DNA from: Clusia tigrina
Lineage: Eukaryota > Arthropoda > Insecta > Diptera > Clusiidae
Assembly (NCBI GenBank): GCA_920105625.2
Contig: OV050032.1
Coordinates: forward strand, 114,560,542 to 114,624,541
DNA: 64,000 nucleotides
Direction: 5' to 3'
This document shows positions 22,825 through 38,000 of the stretch, piece by piece. The position numbers and the translations under genes were made by a program. The notes beneath the pieces were generated by a model. That model made no database searches, was not told where the DNA came from, and was given only the letters and a program-made list of their open reading frames with translations. Every line of letters starts with the position of its first letter. Position 1 is the first letter of the stretch.

Positions 22825-25800
22825 TTACAAGCATTTGTATGTTGCAAACTTTGATAGGTGTAGGACGTACCGTAAAGAAGTTAGGGGCGTTAGAAGTTTT
22901 ATCAGTGTTTGATTTGGGACTCTAGGGTAGCATAGCTTTGAGCGATGGCTTAAATTGACAAGAGGCTCGAGTACTTTATTGTTACAAAATTTCAAGGTTT
23001 TATGACGCTCCAGTAAAAAGTTACAAGCATTTGTATGTTGCAAACTTTGATAGGTGTAGGACGTACGGTATAGAAGTTAGGGCCATTTGAAGTTTTATCA
23101 GTGTTTGATTTGGGACTCAAGGGTAGCATAGCTTTGAGCGATAGCTTAAATTGACAAGAGGCTCGAGTACTTTATTGTTACAAAATTTCAAGGTTTTATG
23201 ACGCTCCAGTAAAAAGTTACAAGCATTTGAATGTTGCAAACTTTGATAGGTGTAGGACGTACCGTAAAGAAGTAAGGGGCGTTTGAAGTTTTATCAGTGT
23301 TTGATTTGGGACTCAAGCTTAGCATAGCTTTGAGCGATAGCTTAAATTGACAAGAGGCTCGAGTACTTTATTGTTACAAAATTTCAAGGTTTTATGACGC
23401 TCCAGTAAAAAAGATACAAGCATTTGTATGTTGCAAACTTTGATCGGTGTAGGACGTACCGTATAGAAGTTAGGGGCGTTTGAATTTTTATCAGTGTTTG
23501 ATTTGGGACTCTAGGCTAGCATAGCTTTGAGCAATGGCTTAAATAGACAAGAGGCTCGGGAACTTCATTGTTACAAAATTTCAAGGTTTTATGACGCTCC
23601 AGTAAAAAGTTACAAGCATTTGAATGTTGCAAACTTTGATAGGTTTAGGACGTACCGTATAGAAGTTAGGGGCGTTTGAAGTTTTATCAGTGTTTGATTT
23701 GGGACTCTAGGGTAGCATAGTTTTGAGCGATAGCTTAAATTGACAAGAGGCTCGAGTACTTTATTGTTACAAAATTTCAAGGTTTTATGACGCTCCAGTA
23801 AAAAGTTACAAGCATTTGAATGTTGCAAACTTTGATAGGTGTAGGACGTACCGTAAAGAAGTTAGGGGCGTTTGAAGTTTTATCAGTGTTTGATTTGGGA
23901 CTCTAGGGTAGCATAGCTTTGAGCGATGGCTTAAATTGACAAGAGGCTCGGGTACTTTATTGTTACAAAACTTCAAGGTTTTATGACGCTCCAGTAAAAA
24001 GTTGCAAGCATTTGTATGTTGCAAAGTTTGATAGGTGTAGGACGTACGGTATAGAAGTTAGGGCCATTTGAAGTTTTATCAGTGTTTGATTTGGGACTCT
24101 AGGGTAGCATAGCTTTGAGCGATGGCTTAAATTGACAAGAGGCTCGAGTACTTTATTGTTACAAAATTTCAAGGTTTTATGACGCTCCAGTAAAAAGTTA
24201 CAAGCATTTGAATGTTGCAAACTTTGATAGGTGTAGGACGTACCGTAAAGAAGTAAGGGGCGTTTGAAGTTTTATCAGTGTTTGATTTGGGACTCAAGCT
24301 TAGCATAGCTTTGAGCGATAGCTTAAATTGACAAGAGGCTCGAGTACTTTATTGCTACAAAATTTCAAGGTTTTATGACGCTCCAGTAAAAAAGATACAA
24401 GCATTTGTATGTTGCAAACTTTGATCGGTGTAGGACGTACCGTATAGAAGTTAGGGGCGTTTGAATTTTTATCAGTGTTTGATTTGGGACTCTAGAGTAG
24501 CATAGCTTTGAGCGATGGCTTAAATTGACAAGAGGCTCGAGTACTTCATTGTTACAAAATTTCAAAGTTTTATGACGCTCCAGTAAAAAGTTACAAGCAT
24601 TTGAATGTTGTAAACTTTGATAGGTTTAGGACGTACCGTATAGAAGTTAGGGGCGTTTGAAGTTTTATCAGTGTTTGATTTGGGACTCTAGGGTAGCATA
24701 GTTTTGAGCGATAGCTTAAATTGACAAGAGGCTCGAGTACTTTATTGTTACAAAATTTCAAGGTTTTATGACGCTCCAGTAAAAAGTTACAAGCATTTGA
24801 ATGTTGCCAACTTTGATAGGTGTAGGACATACCGTATAGAAGTTAGGGCCATTTGAAGTTTAATCAGTGTTTGATTTGGAACTAAAGGGTAGCATAGCTT
24901 TGGCCGATGGCTTAAATTGACAAGATTCTCGAGTACTTTATTGTTACAAAATTTCAAGGTTTTATGACGCTCCAGTAAAAAGTTACAAGCATTTGTATAT
25001 TGCACACTTTGATATGAGTAGGACGTACCGTAAAGAAGTTAGAGCCATTTGAAGTTTTATCAGTGTTTGATTTGGGACTCAAGGGTAGCATAGCTTTGAG
25101 CGATGGCCTAAATTGACAAGAGGCTCGATTACATTATTGTTACAAAATTTCAAGGTTTTATGATGTTCCAGTAAAAAGTTACAATCATTTGAATGTTGCA
25201 AACTTTGATAGGTGTAGGACGTACCGTAAAGAAGCTAGGGCCATTTGAAGTTTTATCAGTGTTTGATTTGGGACTCTAGGGTAGCATAGCTTTGAGCGAT
25301 GGCTTAAATTGACAAGAGGCTCGAGATCTTTATTGTTACAAAATTTCAAGGTTTTAGGACGCTGCAGTAAAAAGTTACAAGCATTTGTATGTTGCAAACT
25401 TTGATAGGTGTAGGACGTACCGTAAAGAAGTTAGGGGCGTTTGAAGTTTTATCAGTGTTTGATTTGGGACTCAAGGGTAGCATAGCTTTGAGCGATAGCT
25501 TAAATTGACAAGAGGCTCGGGTACTTCATTGTTACAAAATTTCAAGGTTTTATGACGCTCCAGTAAAAAGTTACATGCATTTGTATGTTGCAAACTTTGA
25601 TAGGTGTAGGACGTACCGTAAAGAAGTTAGGGGCGTTTGAAGTTTTATCAGTGTTTGATTTGGGACTCAAGGGTAGCATAGCTTTGAGCGATAGCTTAAA
25701 TTGACAAGAGGCTCGAGTACTTTATTGTTACAAAATTTCAAGGTTTTATGACGCTCCAGTAAAAAGTTACAAGCATTTGTATGTTGCAAACTTTGATAGG

Positions 25801-26762
25801 TGTAGGACGATCCGTATAGAAGTTAGGGCCAATTGAAGTTTTATCAGTGTTTGATTTGGGACTCTAGGGTAGCATAGCTTTGAGCGATGGCTTAAATTGA
25901 CAAGAGGCTCGAGTACTTTATTGTTACAAAATTTCAAGGTTTTATGACGCTCCAGTAAAAAGTTACAAGCATTTGAATGTTGCAAACTTTGATAGGTGTA
26001 GGACGTACCGTAAAGAAGTAAGGGGCGTTTGAAGTTTTATCAGTGTTTGATTTGGGACTCAAGCTTAGCATAGCTTTGAGCGATAGCTTAAATTGACAAG
26101 AGGCTCGAGTACTTTATTGTTACAAAATTTCAAGGTTTTATGACGCTCCAGTAAAAAAGATACAAGCATTTGTATGTTGCAAACTTTGATCGGTGTAGGA
26201 CGTACCGTATAGAAGTTAGGGGCGTTTGAATTTTTATCAGTGTTTGATTTGGGACTCTAGAGTAGCATAGCTTTGAGCGATGGCTTAAATTGACAAGAGG
26301 CTCGAGTACTTCATTGTTACAAAATTTCAAAGTTTTATGACGCTCCAGTAAAAAGTTACAAGCATTTGAATGTTGCAAACTTTGATAGGTTTAGGACGTA
26401 CCGTATAGAAGTTAGGGGCGTTTGAAGTTTTATCAGTGTTTGATTTGGGACTCTAGGGTAGCATAGTTTTGAGCGATAGCTTAAATTGACAAGAGGCTCG
26501 AGTACTTTATTGTTACAAAATTTCAAGGTTTTATGACGCTCCAGTAAAAAGTTACAAGCATTTGAATGTTGCCAACTTTGATAGGTGTAGGACATACCGT
26601 ATAGAAGTTAGGGCCATTTGAAGTTTAATCAGTGTTTGATTTGGGACTGAAGGGTAGCATAGCTTTGGCCGATGGCTTAAATTGACAAGATTCTCGAGTA
26701 CTTTATTGTTACAAAATTTCAAGGTTTTATGACGCTCCAGTAAAAAGTTACAAGCATTTGTA
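22825..26762 (-). repeat. Right-arm block R2: 1765-bp-period pair with AAGCTTAGC and AAAAAAGATAC markers
   Basis: Monomers ending at 24565, 24830 and 25005 recur at 26378, 26595 and 26770, an offset of 1765 bp. That is nine monomers plus the extra A in AAAAAAGATAC. The block carries the HindIII-containing variant AAGCTTAGC near 23317, 24297 and 26063. One monomer near 25360 reads TTTTAGGACGCTGCAG, a variant that returns near 42810 and 45550. Confidence 0.82.
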
Positions 26763-29700
26763 TATTGCACACTTTGATATGTGTAGGACGTACCGTAAAG
26801 AAGTTAGAGCCATTTGAAGTTTTATCAGTGTTTGATTTGGGACTCAAGGGTAGCATAGCTTTGAGCGATGGCCTAAATTGACAAGAGGCTCGATTACATT
26901 ATTGTTACAAAATTTCAAGGTTTTATGATGTTCCAGTAAAAAGTTACAATCATTTGAATGTTGCAAACTTTGATAGGTGTAGGACGTACCGTAAAGAAGT
27001 TAGGGCCATTTGAAGTTTTATCAGTGTTTGATTTGGGACTCTAGGGTAGCATAGCTTTGAGCGATAGCTTAAATTGAAACGAGGCTCGAGTACTTTATTG
27101 TTACAAAACTTCAAGGTTTTATGACGCTCCAGTAAAAAGTTACAAGCATTTGTATGTTGCAAACTTTGATAGGTGTAGGACGTACCGGAAAGAAGTTAGG
27201 GCCATTTGAAATTTTATCAGTGTTTGATTTGGGACTCAAGGGTAGCATAGCTTTGAGCGATGGCTTAAATTGACAAGAGGCTCGAGTACTTTATTGTTAC
27301 ATAATTTCAAGCTTTTATGACGCTCCAGTAAAAAGTTACAAGCATTTGAATGTTGCAAACTTTGATAGGTGTAAGACGTACCGTAAAGAAGTTAGGGGCG
27401 TTTGAAGTTTTATCAGTGTTTGATTTGGGACTCTAGGGTAGCATAGCTTTGAGCGATGGCTTAAATTGACAAGAGGCTCGGGTACTTTATTGTTACAAAA
27501 CTTCAAGGTTTTATGACGCTCCAGTAAAAAGTTACAAGCATTTGTATGTTGCAAAGTTTGATAGGTGTAGGACGTACGGTATAGAACTTAGGGCCATTTG
27601 AAGTTTTATCAGTGTTTGATTTGGGACTCAAGGGTAGCATAGCTTTGAGCGATGGCTTAAATTGACAAGAGGCTCGAGTACTTTATTGTTACAAAATTTC
27701 AAGGTTTTATGACGCTCCAGTAAAAAGTTACAAGCATTTGTATGTTGCAAACTTTGATAGGTGTAGGACGTACCGTAAAGAAGTTAGGGCCATTTGAAGT
27801 TTTATCAGTGTTTGATTTGGGACTCAAGGGTAGCATAGCTTTGAGCGATGGCTTAAATTGACAAGAGGCTCGAGTACTTTATTGTTACAAAATTTCAAGG
27901 TTTTATGACGCTCCAGTAAAAAGTTACAAGCATTTGAATGTTGCAAACTTTGATATGTGTAGGACGTACCGTAAAGAAGTTAGGGGCGTTTGAAGTTTTA
28001 TCAGTGTTTGATTTGGGACTCAAGGGTAGCATAGCTTTGAGGGATAGCTTAAATTGACAAGAGGCTCGGGTACTTCATTGTTACAAAATTTCAAGGTTTT
28101 ATGACGCTCCAGTAAAAAGTTACACGCATTTGAATGTTGCAAACTTTGATAGGTTTAGGACGTACCGTATAGAAGTTAGGGGCGTTTGAAGTTTTATCAG
28201 TGTTTGATTTGGGACTCTAGGGTAGCATAGTTTTGAGCGATAGCTTAAATTGACAAGAGGCTCGAGTACTTTATTGTTACAAAATTTCAAGGTTTTATGA
28301 CGCTCCAGTAAAAAGTTACAAGCATTTGAATGTTGCCAACATTGATAGGTGTAGGACATACCGTATAGAAGTTAGGGCCATTTGAAGTTTAATCAGTGTT
28401 TGATTTGGGACTAAAGGGTAGCATAGCTTTGACCAATGGCTTAAATTGACAAGATTCTCGAGTACTTTATTGTTACAAAATTTCAAGGTTTTATGACGCT
28501 CCAGTAAAAAGTTACAAGCATTTGTATATTGCACACTTTGATATGTGTAGGACGTACCGTAAATAAGTTAGAGCCATTTGAAGTTTTATCAGTGTTTGAT
28601 TTGGGACTCAAGGGTAGCATAGCTTTGAGCGATGGCCTAAATTGACAAGAGGCTCGAGTACATTATTGTTACAAAATTTCAAGGTTTTATGATGTTCCAG
28701 TAAAAAGTTACAATCATTTGAATGTTGCAAACTTTGATAGGTGTAGGACGTACCGTAAAGAAGTTAGGGCCATTTGAAGTTTTATCAGTGTTTGATTTGG
28801 GACTCTAGGGTAGCATAGCTTTGAGCGATAGCTTAAATTGAAACGAGGCTCGAGTACTTTATTGTTACAAAACTTCAAGGTTTTATGACGCTCCAGTAAA
28901 AAGTTACAAGCATTTGTATGTTGCAAACTTTGATAGGTGTAGGACGTACCGGAAAGAAGTTAGGGCCATTTGAAATTTTATCAGTGTTTGATTTGGGACT
29001 CAAGGGTAGCATAGCTTTGAGCGATGGCTTAAATTGACGAGAGGCTCGAGTACTTTATTGTTACATAATTTCAAGCTTTTATGACGCTCCAGTAAAAAGT
29101 TACAAGCATTTGAGTGTTGCAAACTTTGATAGGTGTAAGACGTACCGTAAAGAAGTTAGGGGCGTTTGAAGTTTTATCAGTGTTTGATTTGGGACTCTAG
29201 GGTAGCATAGCTTTGAGCGATGGCTTAAATTGACAAGAGGCTCGAGTACTTTATTGTTACAAAACTTCAAGGTTTTATGACGCTCCAGTAAAAAGTTACA
29301 AGCATTTGTATGTTGCAAAGTTTGATAGGTGTAGGACGTACGGTATAGAACTTAGGGCCATTTGAAGTTTTATCAGTGTTTGATTTGGGACTCAAGGGTA
29401 GCATAGCTTTGAGCGATGGCTTAAATTGACAAGAGGCTCGAGTACTTTATTGTTACAAAATTTCAAGGTTTTATGACGCTCCAGTAAAAAGTTACAAGCA
29501 TTTGTATGTTGCAAACTTTGATAGGTGTAGGACGTACCGTAAAGAAGTTAGGGCCATTTGAAGTTTTATCAGTGTTTAATTTGGGACTCAAGGGTAGCAT
29601 AGCTTTGAGCGATGGCTTAAATTGACAAGAGGCTCGAGTACTTTATTGTTACAAAATTTCAAGGTTTTATGACGCTCCAGTAAAAAGTTACAAGCATTTG

Positions 29701-32054
29701 AATGTTGCAAACTTTGATATGTGTAGGACGTACCGTAAAGAAGTTAGGGGCGTTTGAAGTTTTATCAGTGTTTGATTTGGGACTCAAGGGTAGCATAGCT
29801 TTGAGGGATAGCTTAAATTGACAAGAGGCTCGGGTACTTCATTGTTACAAAATTTCAAGGTTTTATGACGCTCCAGTAAAAAGTTACAAGCATTTGTATG
29901 TTGCAAACTTTGATAGGTGTAGGACGTACCGTATAGAAGTTAGGGCCATTTGAAGTTTTATCAGTGTTTGATTTGGGACTCAAGGGTAGCATAGCTTTGA
30001 GCGATAGCTTAAATTGAAACGAGGCTCGAGTACTTTATTGTTACAAAACTTCAAGGTTTTATGACGCTCCAGTAAAAAGTTACAAGCATTTGTATGTTGC
30101 AAACTTTGATAGGTGTAGGACGTACCGTAAAGAAGTTAGGGCCATTTGAAATTTTATCAGTGTTTGATTTGGGACTCAAGGGTAGCATAGCTTTGAGCGA
30201 TGGCTTAAATTGACAAGAGGCTCGAGTACTTTATTGTTACAAAATTTCAAGGTTTTATGACGCTCCAGTAAAAAGTTACAAGCATTTGTATATTGCACAC
30301 TTTGATATGTGTAGGACGTACCGTAAAGAAGTTAGAGCCATTTGAAGTTTTATCAGTGTTTGATTTGGGACTCAAGGGTAGCATAGCTTTGAGCGATGGC
30401 CTAAATTGACAAGAGGCTCGAGTACATTATTGTTACAAAATTTCAAGGTTTTATGATGTTCCAGTAAAAAGTTACAATCATTTGAATGTTGCAAACTTTG
30501 ATAGGTGTAGGACGTACCGTAAAGAAGTTAGGGCCATTTGAAGTTTTATCAGTGTTTGATTTGGGACTCTAGGGTAGCATAGCTTTGAGCGATAGCTTAA
30601 ATTGAAACGAGGCTCGAGTACTTTATTGTTACAAAACTTCAAGGTTTTATGACGCTCCAGTAAAAAGTTACAAGCATTTGTATGTTGCAAACTTTGATAG
30701 GTGTAGGACGTACCGGAAAGAAGTTAGGGCCATTTGAAATTTTATCAGTGTTTGATTTGGGACTCAAGGGTAGCATAGATTTGAGCGATGGCTTAAATTG
30801 ACGAGAGGCTCGAGTACTTTATTGTTACATAATTTCAAGCTTTTATGACGCTCCAGTAAAAAGTTACAAGCATTTGAGTGTTGCAAACTTTGATAGGTGT
30901 AAGACGTACCGTAAAGAAGTTAGGGGCGTTTGAAGTTTTATCAGTGTTTGATTTGGGACTCTAGGGTAGCATAGCTTTGAGCGATGGCTTAAATTCACAA
31001 GAGGCTCGGGTACTTTATTGTTACAAAACTTCAAGGTTTTATGACGCTCCAGTAAAAAGTTACAAGCATTTGTATGTTGCAAAGTTTGATAGGTGTAGGA
31101 CGTACGGTATAGAACTTAGGGCCATTTGAAGTTTTATCAGTGTTTGATTTGGGACTCAAGGGTAGCATAGCTTTGAGCGATGGCTTAAATTGACAAGAGG
31201 CTCGAGTACTTTATTGTTACAAAATTTCAAGGTTTTATGACGCTCCAGTAAAAAGTTACAAGCATTTGTATGTTGCAAACTTTGATAGGTGTAGGACGTA
31301 CCGTAAAGAAGTTAGGGCCATTTGAAGTTTTATCAGTGTTTAATTTGGGACTCAAGGGTAGCATAGCTTTGAGCGATGGCTTAAATTGACAAGAAGCTCG
31401 AGTACTTTATTGTTACAAAATTTCAAGGTTTTATGACGCTCCAGTAAAAAGTTACAAGCATTTGAATGTTGCAAACTTTGATATGTGTAGGACGTACCGT
31501 AAAGAAGTTAGGGGCGTTTGAAGTTTTATCAGTGTTTGATTTGGGACTCAAGGGTAGCATAGCTTTGAGGGATAGCTTAAATTGACAAGAGGCTCGGGTA
31601 CTTCATTGTTACAAAATTTCAAGGTTTTATGACGCTCCAGTAAAAAGTTACAAGCATTTGTATGTTGCAAACTTTGATAGGTGTAGGACGTACCGTATAG
31701 AAGTTAGGGCCATTTGAAGTTTTATCAGTGTTTGATTTGGGACTCAAGGGTAGCATAGCTTTGAGCGATAGCTTAAATTGAAACGAGGCTCGAGTACTTT
31801 ATTGTTACAAAACTTCAAGGTTTTATGACGCTCCAGTAAAAAGTTACAAGCATTTGTATGTTGCAAACTTTGATAGGTGTAGGACGTACCGTAAAGAAGT
31901 TAGGGCCATTTGAAATTTTATCAGTGTTTGATTTGGGACTCAAGGGTAGCATAGCTTTGAGCGATGGCTTAAATTGACAAGAGGCTCGAGTACTTTATTG
32001 TTACAAAATTTCAAGGTTTTATGACGCTCCAGTAAAAAGTTACAAGCATTTGAA
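26763..32054 (-). repeat. Right-arm block R3: three nonamer units in 1764-bp register
   Basis: The marker TATTGCACAC lies at 26763, 28527 and 30291, spaced exactly 1764 bp. GAGGGATAGC lies at about 28039, 29803 and 31567. Monomers ending at 27554, 29318 and 31082 correspond, as do those ending at 27162, 28926 and 30690. The units are not uniform: about 28120-28526 differs in type from the equivalent 29884-30290, although the length is unchanged, which points to in-register conversion or mosaicism. Confidence 0.88.
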
Positions 32055-35000
32055 TGTTGCAAACTTTGATAGGTGTAGGACGTACCGTAAAGAAGTTAGG
32101 GGCGTTAGAAGTTTTATCAGTGTTTGATTTGGGACTCTAGGGTAGCATAGCTTTGAGCGATGGCTTAAATTGACAAGAGGCTCGAGTACTTTATTGTTAC
32201 AAAACTTCAAGGTTTTATGACGCTCCAGTAAAAAGTTACAAGCATTTGTATGTTGCAAACTTTGATAGGTGTAGGACGTACGGTATAGAAGTTAGGGCCA
32301 TTTGAAGTTTTATCAGTGTTTGATTTGGGACTCAAGGGTAGCATAGCTTTGAGCGATAGCTTAAATTGACAAGAGGCTCGAGTACTTTATTGTTACAAAA
32401 TTTCAAGGTTTTATGACGCTCCAGTAAAAAGTTACAAGCATTTGAATGTTGCAAACTTTGATAGGTGTAGGACGTACCGTAAAGAAGTAAGGGGCGTTTG
32501 AAGTTTTATCAGTGTTTGATTTGGGACTCAAGCTTAGCATAGCTTTGAGCGATAGCTTAAATTGACAAGAGGCTCGAGTACTTTATTGTTACAAAATTTC
32601 AAGGTTTTATGACGCTCCAGTAAAAAAGATACAAGCATTTGTATGTTGCAAACTTTGATCGGTGTAGGACGTACCGTATAGAAGTTAGGGGCGTTTGAAT
32701 TTTTATCAGTGTTTGATTTGGGACTCTAGGGTAGCATAGCTTTGAGCGATGGCTTAAATTGACAAGAGGCTCGAGTACTTCATTGTTACAAAATTTCAAG
32801 GTTTTATGACGCTCCAGTAAAAAGTTACAAGCATTTGAATGTTGCAAACTTTGATAGGTTTAGGACGTACCGTATAGAAGTTAGGGGCGTTTGAAGTTTT
32901 ATCAGTGTTTGATTTGGGACTCTAGGGTAGCATAGTTTTGAGCGATAGCTTAAATTGACAAGAGGCTCGAGTACTTTATTGTTACAAAATTTCAAGGTTT
33001 TATGACGCTCCAGTAAAAAGTTACAAGCATTTGAATGTTGCAAACTTTGATAGGTGTAGGACGTACCGTAAAGAAGTTAGGGGCGTTTGAAGTTTTATCA
33101 GTGTTTGATTTGGGACTCTAGGGTAGCATAGCTTTGAGCGATGGCTTAAATTGACAAGAGGCTCGGGTACTTTATTGTTACAAAACTTCAAGGTTTTATG
33201 ACGCTCCAGTAAAAAGTTGCAAGCATTTGTATGTTGCAAAGTTTGATAGGTGTAGGACGTACGGTATAGAAGTTAGGGCCATTTGAAGTTTTATCAGTGT
33301 TTGATTTGGGACTCAAGGGTAGCATAGCTTTGAGCGATGGCTTAAATTGACAATAGGCTCGAGTACTTTATTGTTACAAAATTTCAAGGTTTTATGACGC
33401 TCCAGTAAAAAGTTACAAGCATTTGTATGTTGCAAACTTTGATAGGTGTAGGACGTACCGTAAAGAAGTTAGGGCCATTTGAAGTTTTATCAGTGTTTGA
33501 TTTGGGACTCAAGGGTAGCATAGCTTTGAGCGATGGCTTAAATTGACAAGAGGCTCGAGTACTTTATTGTTACAAAATTTCAAGGTTTTATGACGCTCCA
33601 GTAAAAAGTTACAAGCATTTGTATGTTGCAAACTTTGATAGGTGTAGGACGTACCGGAAAGAAGTTAGGGCCATTTGAAATTTTATCAGTGTTTGATTTG
33701 GGACTCAAGGGTAGCATAGCTTTGAGCGATGGCTTAAATTGACGAGAGGCTCGAGTACTTTATTGTTACATAATTTCAGGCTTTTATGACGCTCCAGTAA
33801 AAAGTTACAAGCATTTGAATGTTGCAAACTTTGATAGGTGTAAGACGTACCGTAAAGAAGTTAGGGGCGTTTGAAGTTTTATCAGTGTTTGATTTGGGAC
33901 TCTAGGGTAGCATAGCTTTGAGCGATGGCTTAAATTGACAAGAGGCTCGGGTACTTTATTGTTACAAAACTTCAAGGTTTTATGACGCTCCAGTAAAAAG
34001 TTACAAGCATTTGTATGTTGCAAAGTTTGATAGGTGTAGGACGTACGGTATAGAACTTAGGGCCATTTGAAGTTTTATCAGTGTTTGATTTGGGACTCCA
34101 GGGTAGCATAGCTTTGAGCGATAGCTTAAATTGAAACGAGGCTCGAGTACTTTATTGTTACAAAACTTCAAGGTTTTATGACGCTCCAGTAAAAAGTTAC
34201 AAGCATTTGTATGTTGCAAACTTTGATAGGTGTAGGACGTACCGTAAAGAAGTTAGGGCCATTTGAAATTTTATCAGTGTTTGATTTGGGACTCAAGGGT
34301 AGCATAGCTTTGAGCGATGGCTTAAATTGACAAGAGGCTCGAGTACTTTATTGTTACAAAATTTCAAGGTTTTATGACGCTCCAGTAAAAAGTTACAAGC
34401 ATTTGAATGTTGCAAACTTTGATAGGTGTAGGACGTACCGTAAAGAAGTTAGGGGCGTTAGAAGTTTTATCAGTGTTTGATTTGGGACTCTAGGGTAGCA
34501 TAGCTTTGAGCGATGGCTTAAATTGACAAGAGGCTCGAGTACTTTATTGTTACAAAACTTCAAGGTTTTATGACGCTCCAGTAAAAAGTTACAAGCATTT
34601 GTATGTTGCAAACTTTGATAGGTGTAGGACGTACGGTATAGAAGTTAGGGCCATTTGAAGTTTTATCAGTGTTTGATTTGGGACTCAAGGGTAGCATAGC
34701 TTTGAGCGATAGCTTAAATTGACAAGAGGCTCAAGTACTTTATTGTTACAAAATTTCAAGGTTTTATGACGCTCCAGTAAAAAGTTACAAGCATTTGTAT
34801 GTTGCAAACTTTGATAGGTGTAGGACGTTCCGTATAGAAGTTAGGGCCAATTGAAGTTTTATCAGTGTTTGATTTGGGACTCTAGGGTAGCATAGCTTTG
34901 AGCGATGGCTTAAATTGACAAGAGGCTCGAGTACTTTATTGTTACAAAATTTCAAGGTTTTATGACGCTCCAGTAAAAAATTACAAGCATTTGAATGTTG

Positions 35001-38000
35001 CAAACTTTGATAGGTGTAGGACGTACCGTAAAGAAGTAAGAGGCGTTTGAAGTTTTATCAGTGTTTGATTTGGGACTCAAGCTTAGCATAGCTTTGAGCG
35101 ATAGTTTAAATTGACAAGAGGCTCGAGTACTTTATTGTTACAAAATTTCAAGGTTTTATGACGCTCCAGTAAAAAAGATACAAGCATTTGTATGTTGCAA
35201 ACTTTGATCGGTGTAGGACGTACCGTATAGAAGTTAGGGGCGTTTGAATTTTTATCAGTGTTTGATTTGGGACTCTAGGGTAGCATAGCTTTGAGCGATG
35301 GCTTAAATTGACAAGAGGCTCGAGTACTTCATTGTTACAAAATTTCAAGGTTTTATGACGCTCCAGTAAAAAGTTACAAGCATTTGAATGTTGCAAACTT
35401 TGATAGGTTTAGGACGTACCGTATAGAAGTTAGGGGCGTTTGAAGTTTTATCAGTGTTTGATTTGGGACTCTAGGGTAGCATAGTTTTGAGCGATAGCTT
35501 AAATTGACAAGAGGCTCGAGTACTTTATTGTTACAAAATTTCAAGGTTTTATGACGCGCCAGTAAAAAGTTACAAGCATTTGAATGTTGCAAACTTTGAT
35601 AGGTGTAGGACGTACCGTAAAGAAGTTAGGGGCGTTTGAAGTTTTATCAGTGTTTGATTTGGGACTCTAGGGTAGCATAGCTTTGAGCGATGGCTTAAAT
35701 TGACAAGAGGCTCGAGTACTTTATTGTTACAAAATTTCAAGGTTTTATGACGCTCCAGTAAAAAATTACAAGCATTTGAATGTTGCAAACTTTGATAGGT
35801 GTAGGACGTACCGTAAAGAAGTAAGAGGCGTTTGAAGTTTTATCAGTGTTTGATTTGGGACTCAAGCTTAGCATAGCTTTGAGCGATAGTTTAAATTGAC
35901 AAGAGGCTCGAGTACTTTATTGTTACAAAACTTCAAGGTTTTATGACGCTCCAGTAAAAAGTTACAAGCATTTGTATGTTGCAAACTTTGATAGGTGTAG
36001 GACGTACGGTATAGAAGTTAGGGCCATTTGAAGTTTTATCAGTGTTTGATTTGGGACTCAAGGGTAGCATAGCTTTGAGCGATAGCTTAAATTGACAAGA
36101 GGCTCGAGTACTTTATTGTTACAAAATTTCAAGGTTTTATGACGCTCCAGTAAAAAGTTACAAGCATTTGAATGTTGCAAACTTTGATAGGTGTAGGACG
36201 TACCGTAAAGAAGTAAGGGGCGTTTGAAGTTTTATCAGTGTTTGATTTGGGACTCAAGCTTAGCATAGCTTTGAGCGATAGCTTAAATTGACAAGAGGCT
36301 CGAGTACTTTATTGTTACAAAATTTCAAGGTTTTATGACGCTCCAGTAAAAAAGATACAAGCATTTGTATGTTGCAAACTTTGATCGGTGTAGGACGTAC
36401 CGTATAGAAGTTAGGGGCGTTTGAATTTTTATCAGTGTTTGATTTGGGACTCTAGGGTAGCATAGCTTTGAGCGATGGCTTAAATTGACAAGAGGCTCGA
36501 GTACTTCATTGTTACAAAATTTCAAGGTTTTATGACGCTCCAGTAAAAAGTTACAAGCATTTGAATGTTGCAAACTTTGATAGGTTTAGGACGTACCGTA
36601 TAGAAGTTAGGGGCGTTTGAAGTTTTATCAGTGTTTGATTTGGGACTCTAGGGTAGCATAGTTTTGAGCGATAGCTTAAATTGACAAGAGGCTCGAGTAC
36701 TTTATTGTTACAAAATTTCAAGGTTTTATGACGCTCCAGTAAAAAGTTACAAGCATTTGAATGTTGCAAACTTTGATAGGTGTAGGACGTACCGTAAAGA
36801 AGTTAGGGGCGTTTGAAGTTTTATCAGTGTTTGATTTGGGACTCTAGGGTAGCATAGCTTTGAGCGATGGCTTAAATTGACAAGAGGCTCGGGTACTTTA
36901 TTGTTACAAAACTTCAAGGTTTTATGACGCTCCAGTAAAAAGTTGCAAGCATTTGTATGTTGCAAAGTTTGATAGGTGTAGGACGTACGGTATAGAAGTT
37001 AGGGCCATTTGAAGTTTTATCAGTGTTTGATTTGGGACTCAAGGGTAGCATAGCTTTGAGCGATGGCTTAAATTGACAAGAGGCTCGAGTACTTTATTGT
37101 TACAAAATTTCAAGGTTTTATGACGCTCCAGTAAAAAGTTACAAGCATTTGTATGTTGCAAACTTTGATAGGTGTAGGATGTACCGTAAAGAAGTTAGGG
37201 CCATTTGAAGTTTTATCAGTGTTTGATTTGGGACTCAAGGGTAGCATAGCTTTGAGCGATGGCTTAAATTGACAAGAGGCTCGAGTACTTTATTGTTACA
37301 AAATTTCAAGGTTTTATGACGCTCCAGTAAAAAGTTACAAGCATTTGTATGTTGCAAACTTTGATAGGTGTAGGACGTACCGGAAAGAAGTTAGGGCCAT
37401 TTGAAATTTTATCAGTGTTTGATTTGGGACTCAAGGGTAGCATAGCTTTGAGCGATGGCTTAAATTGACGAGAGGCTCGAGTACTTTATTGTTACATAAT
37501 TTCAGGCTTTTATGACGCTCCAGTAAAAAGTTACAAGCATTTGAATGTTGCAAACTTTGATAGGTGTAAGACGTACCGTAAAGAAGTTAGGGGCGTTTGA
37601 AGTTTTATCAGTGTTTGATTTGGGACTCTAGGGTAGCATAGCTTTGAGCGATGGCTTAAATTGACAAGAGGCTCGGGTACTTTATTGTTACAAAACTTCA
37701 AGGTTTTATGACGCTCCAGTAAAAAGTTACAAGCATTTGTATGTTGCAAAGTTTGATAGGTGTAGGACGTACGGTATAGAACTTAGGGCCATTTGAAGTT
37801 TTATCAGTGTTTGATTTGGGACTCCAGGGTAGCATAGCTTTGAGCGATAGCTTAAATTGAAACGAGGCTCGAGTACTTTATTGTTACAAAACTTCAAGGT
37901 TTTATGACGCTCCAGTAAAAAGTTACAAGCATTTGTATGTTGCAAACTTTGATAGGTGTAGGACGTACCGTAAAGAAGTTAGGGCCATTTGAAATTTTAT

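Noticed and set aside
1..36525. A large inverted repeat centred on the gap, forming a palindromic centromere.
   Set aside because: The arms differ in HOR unit, truncated monomers and marker variants, so they are not mirror copies, and the centre is an unsequenced gap.
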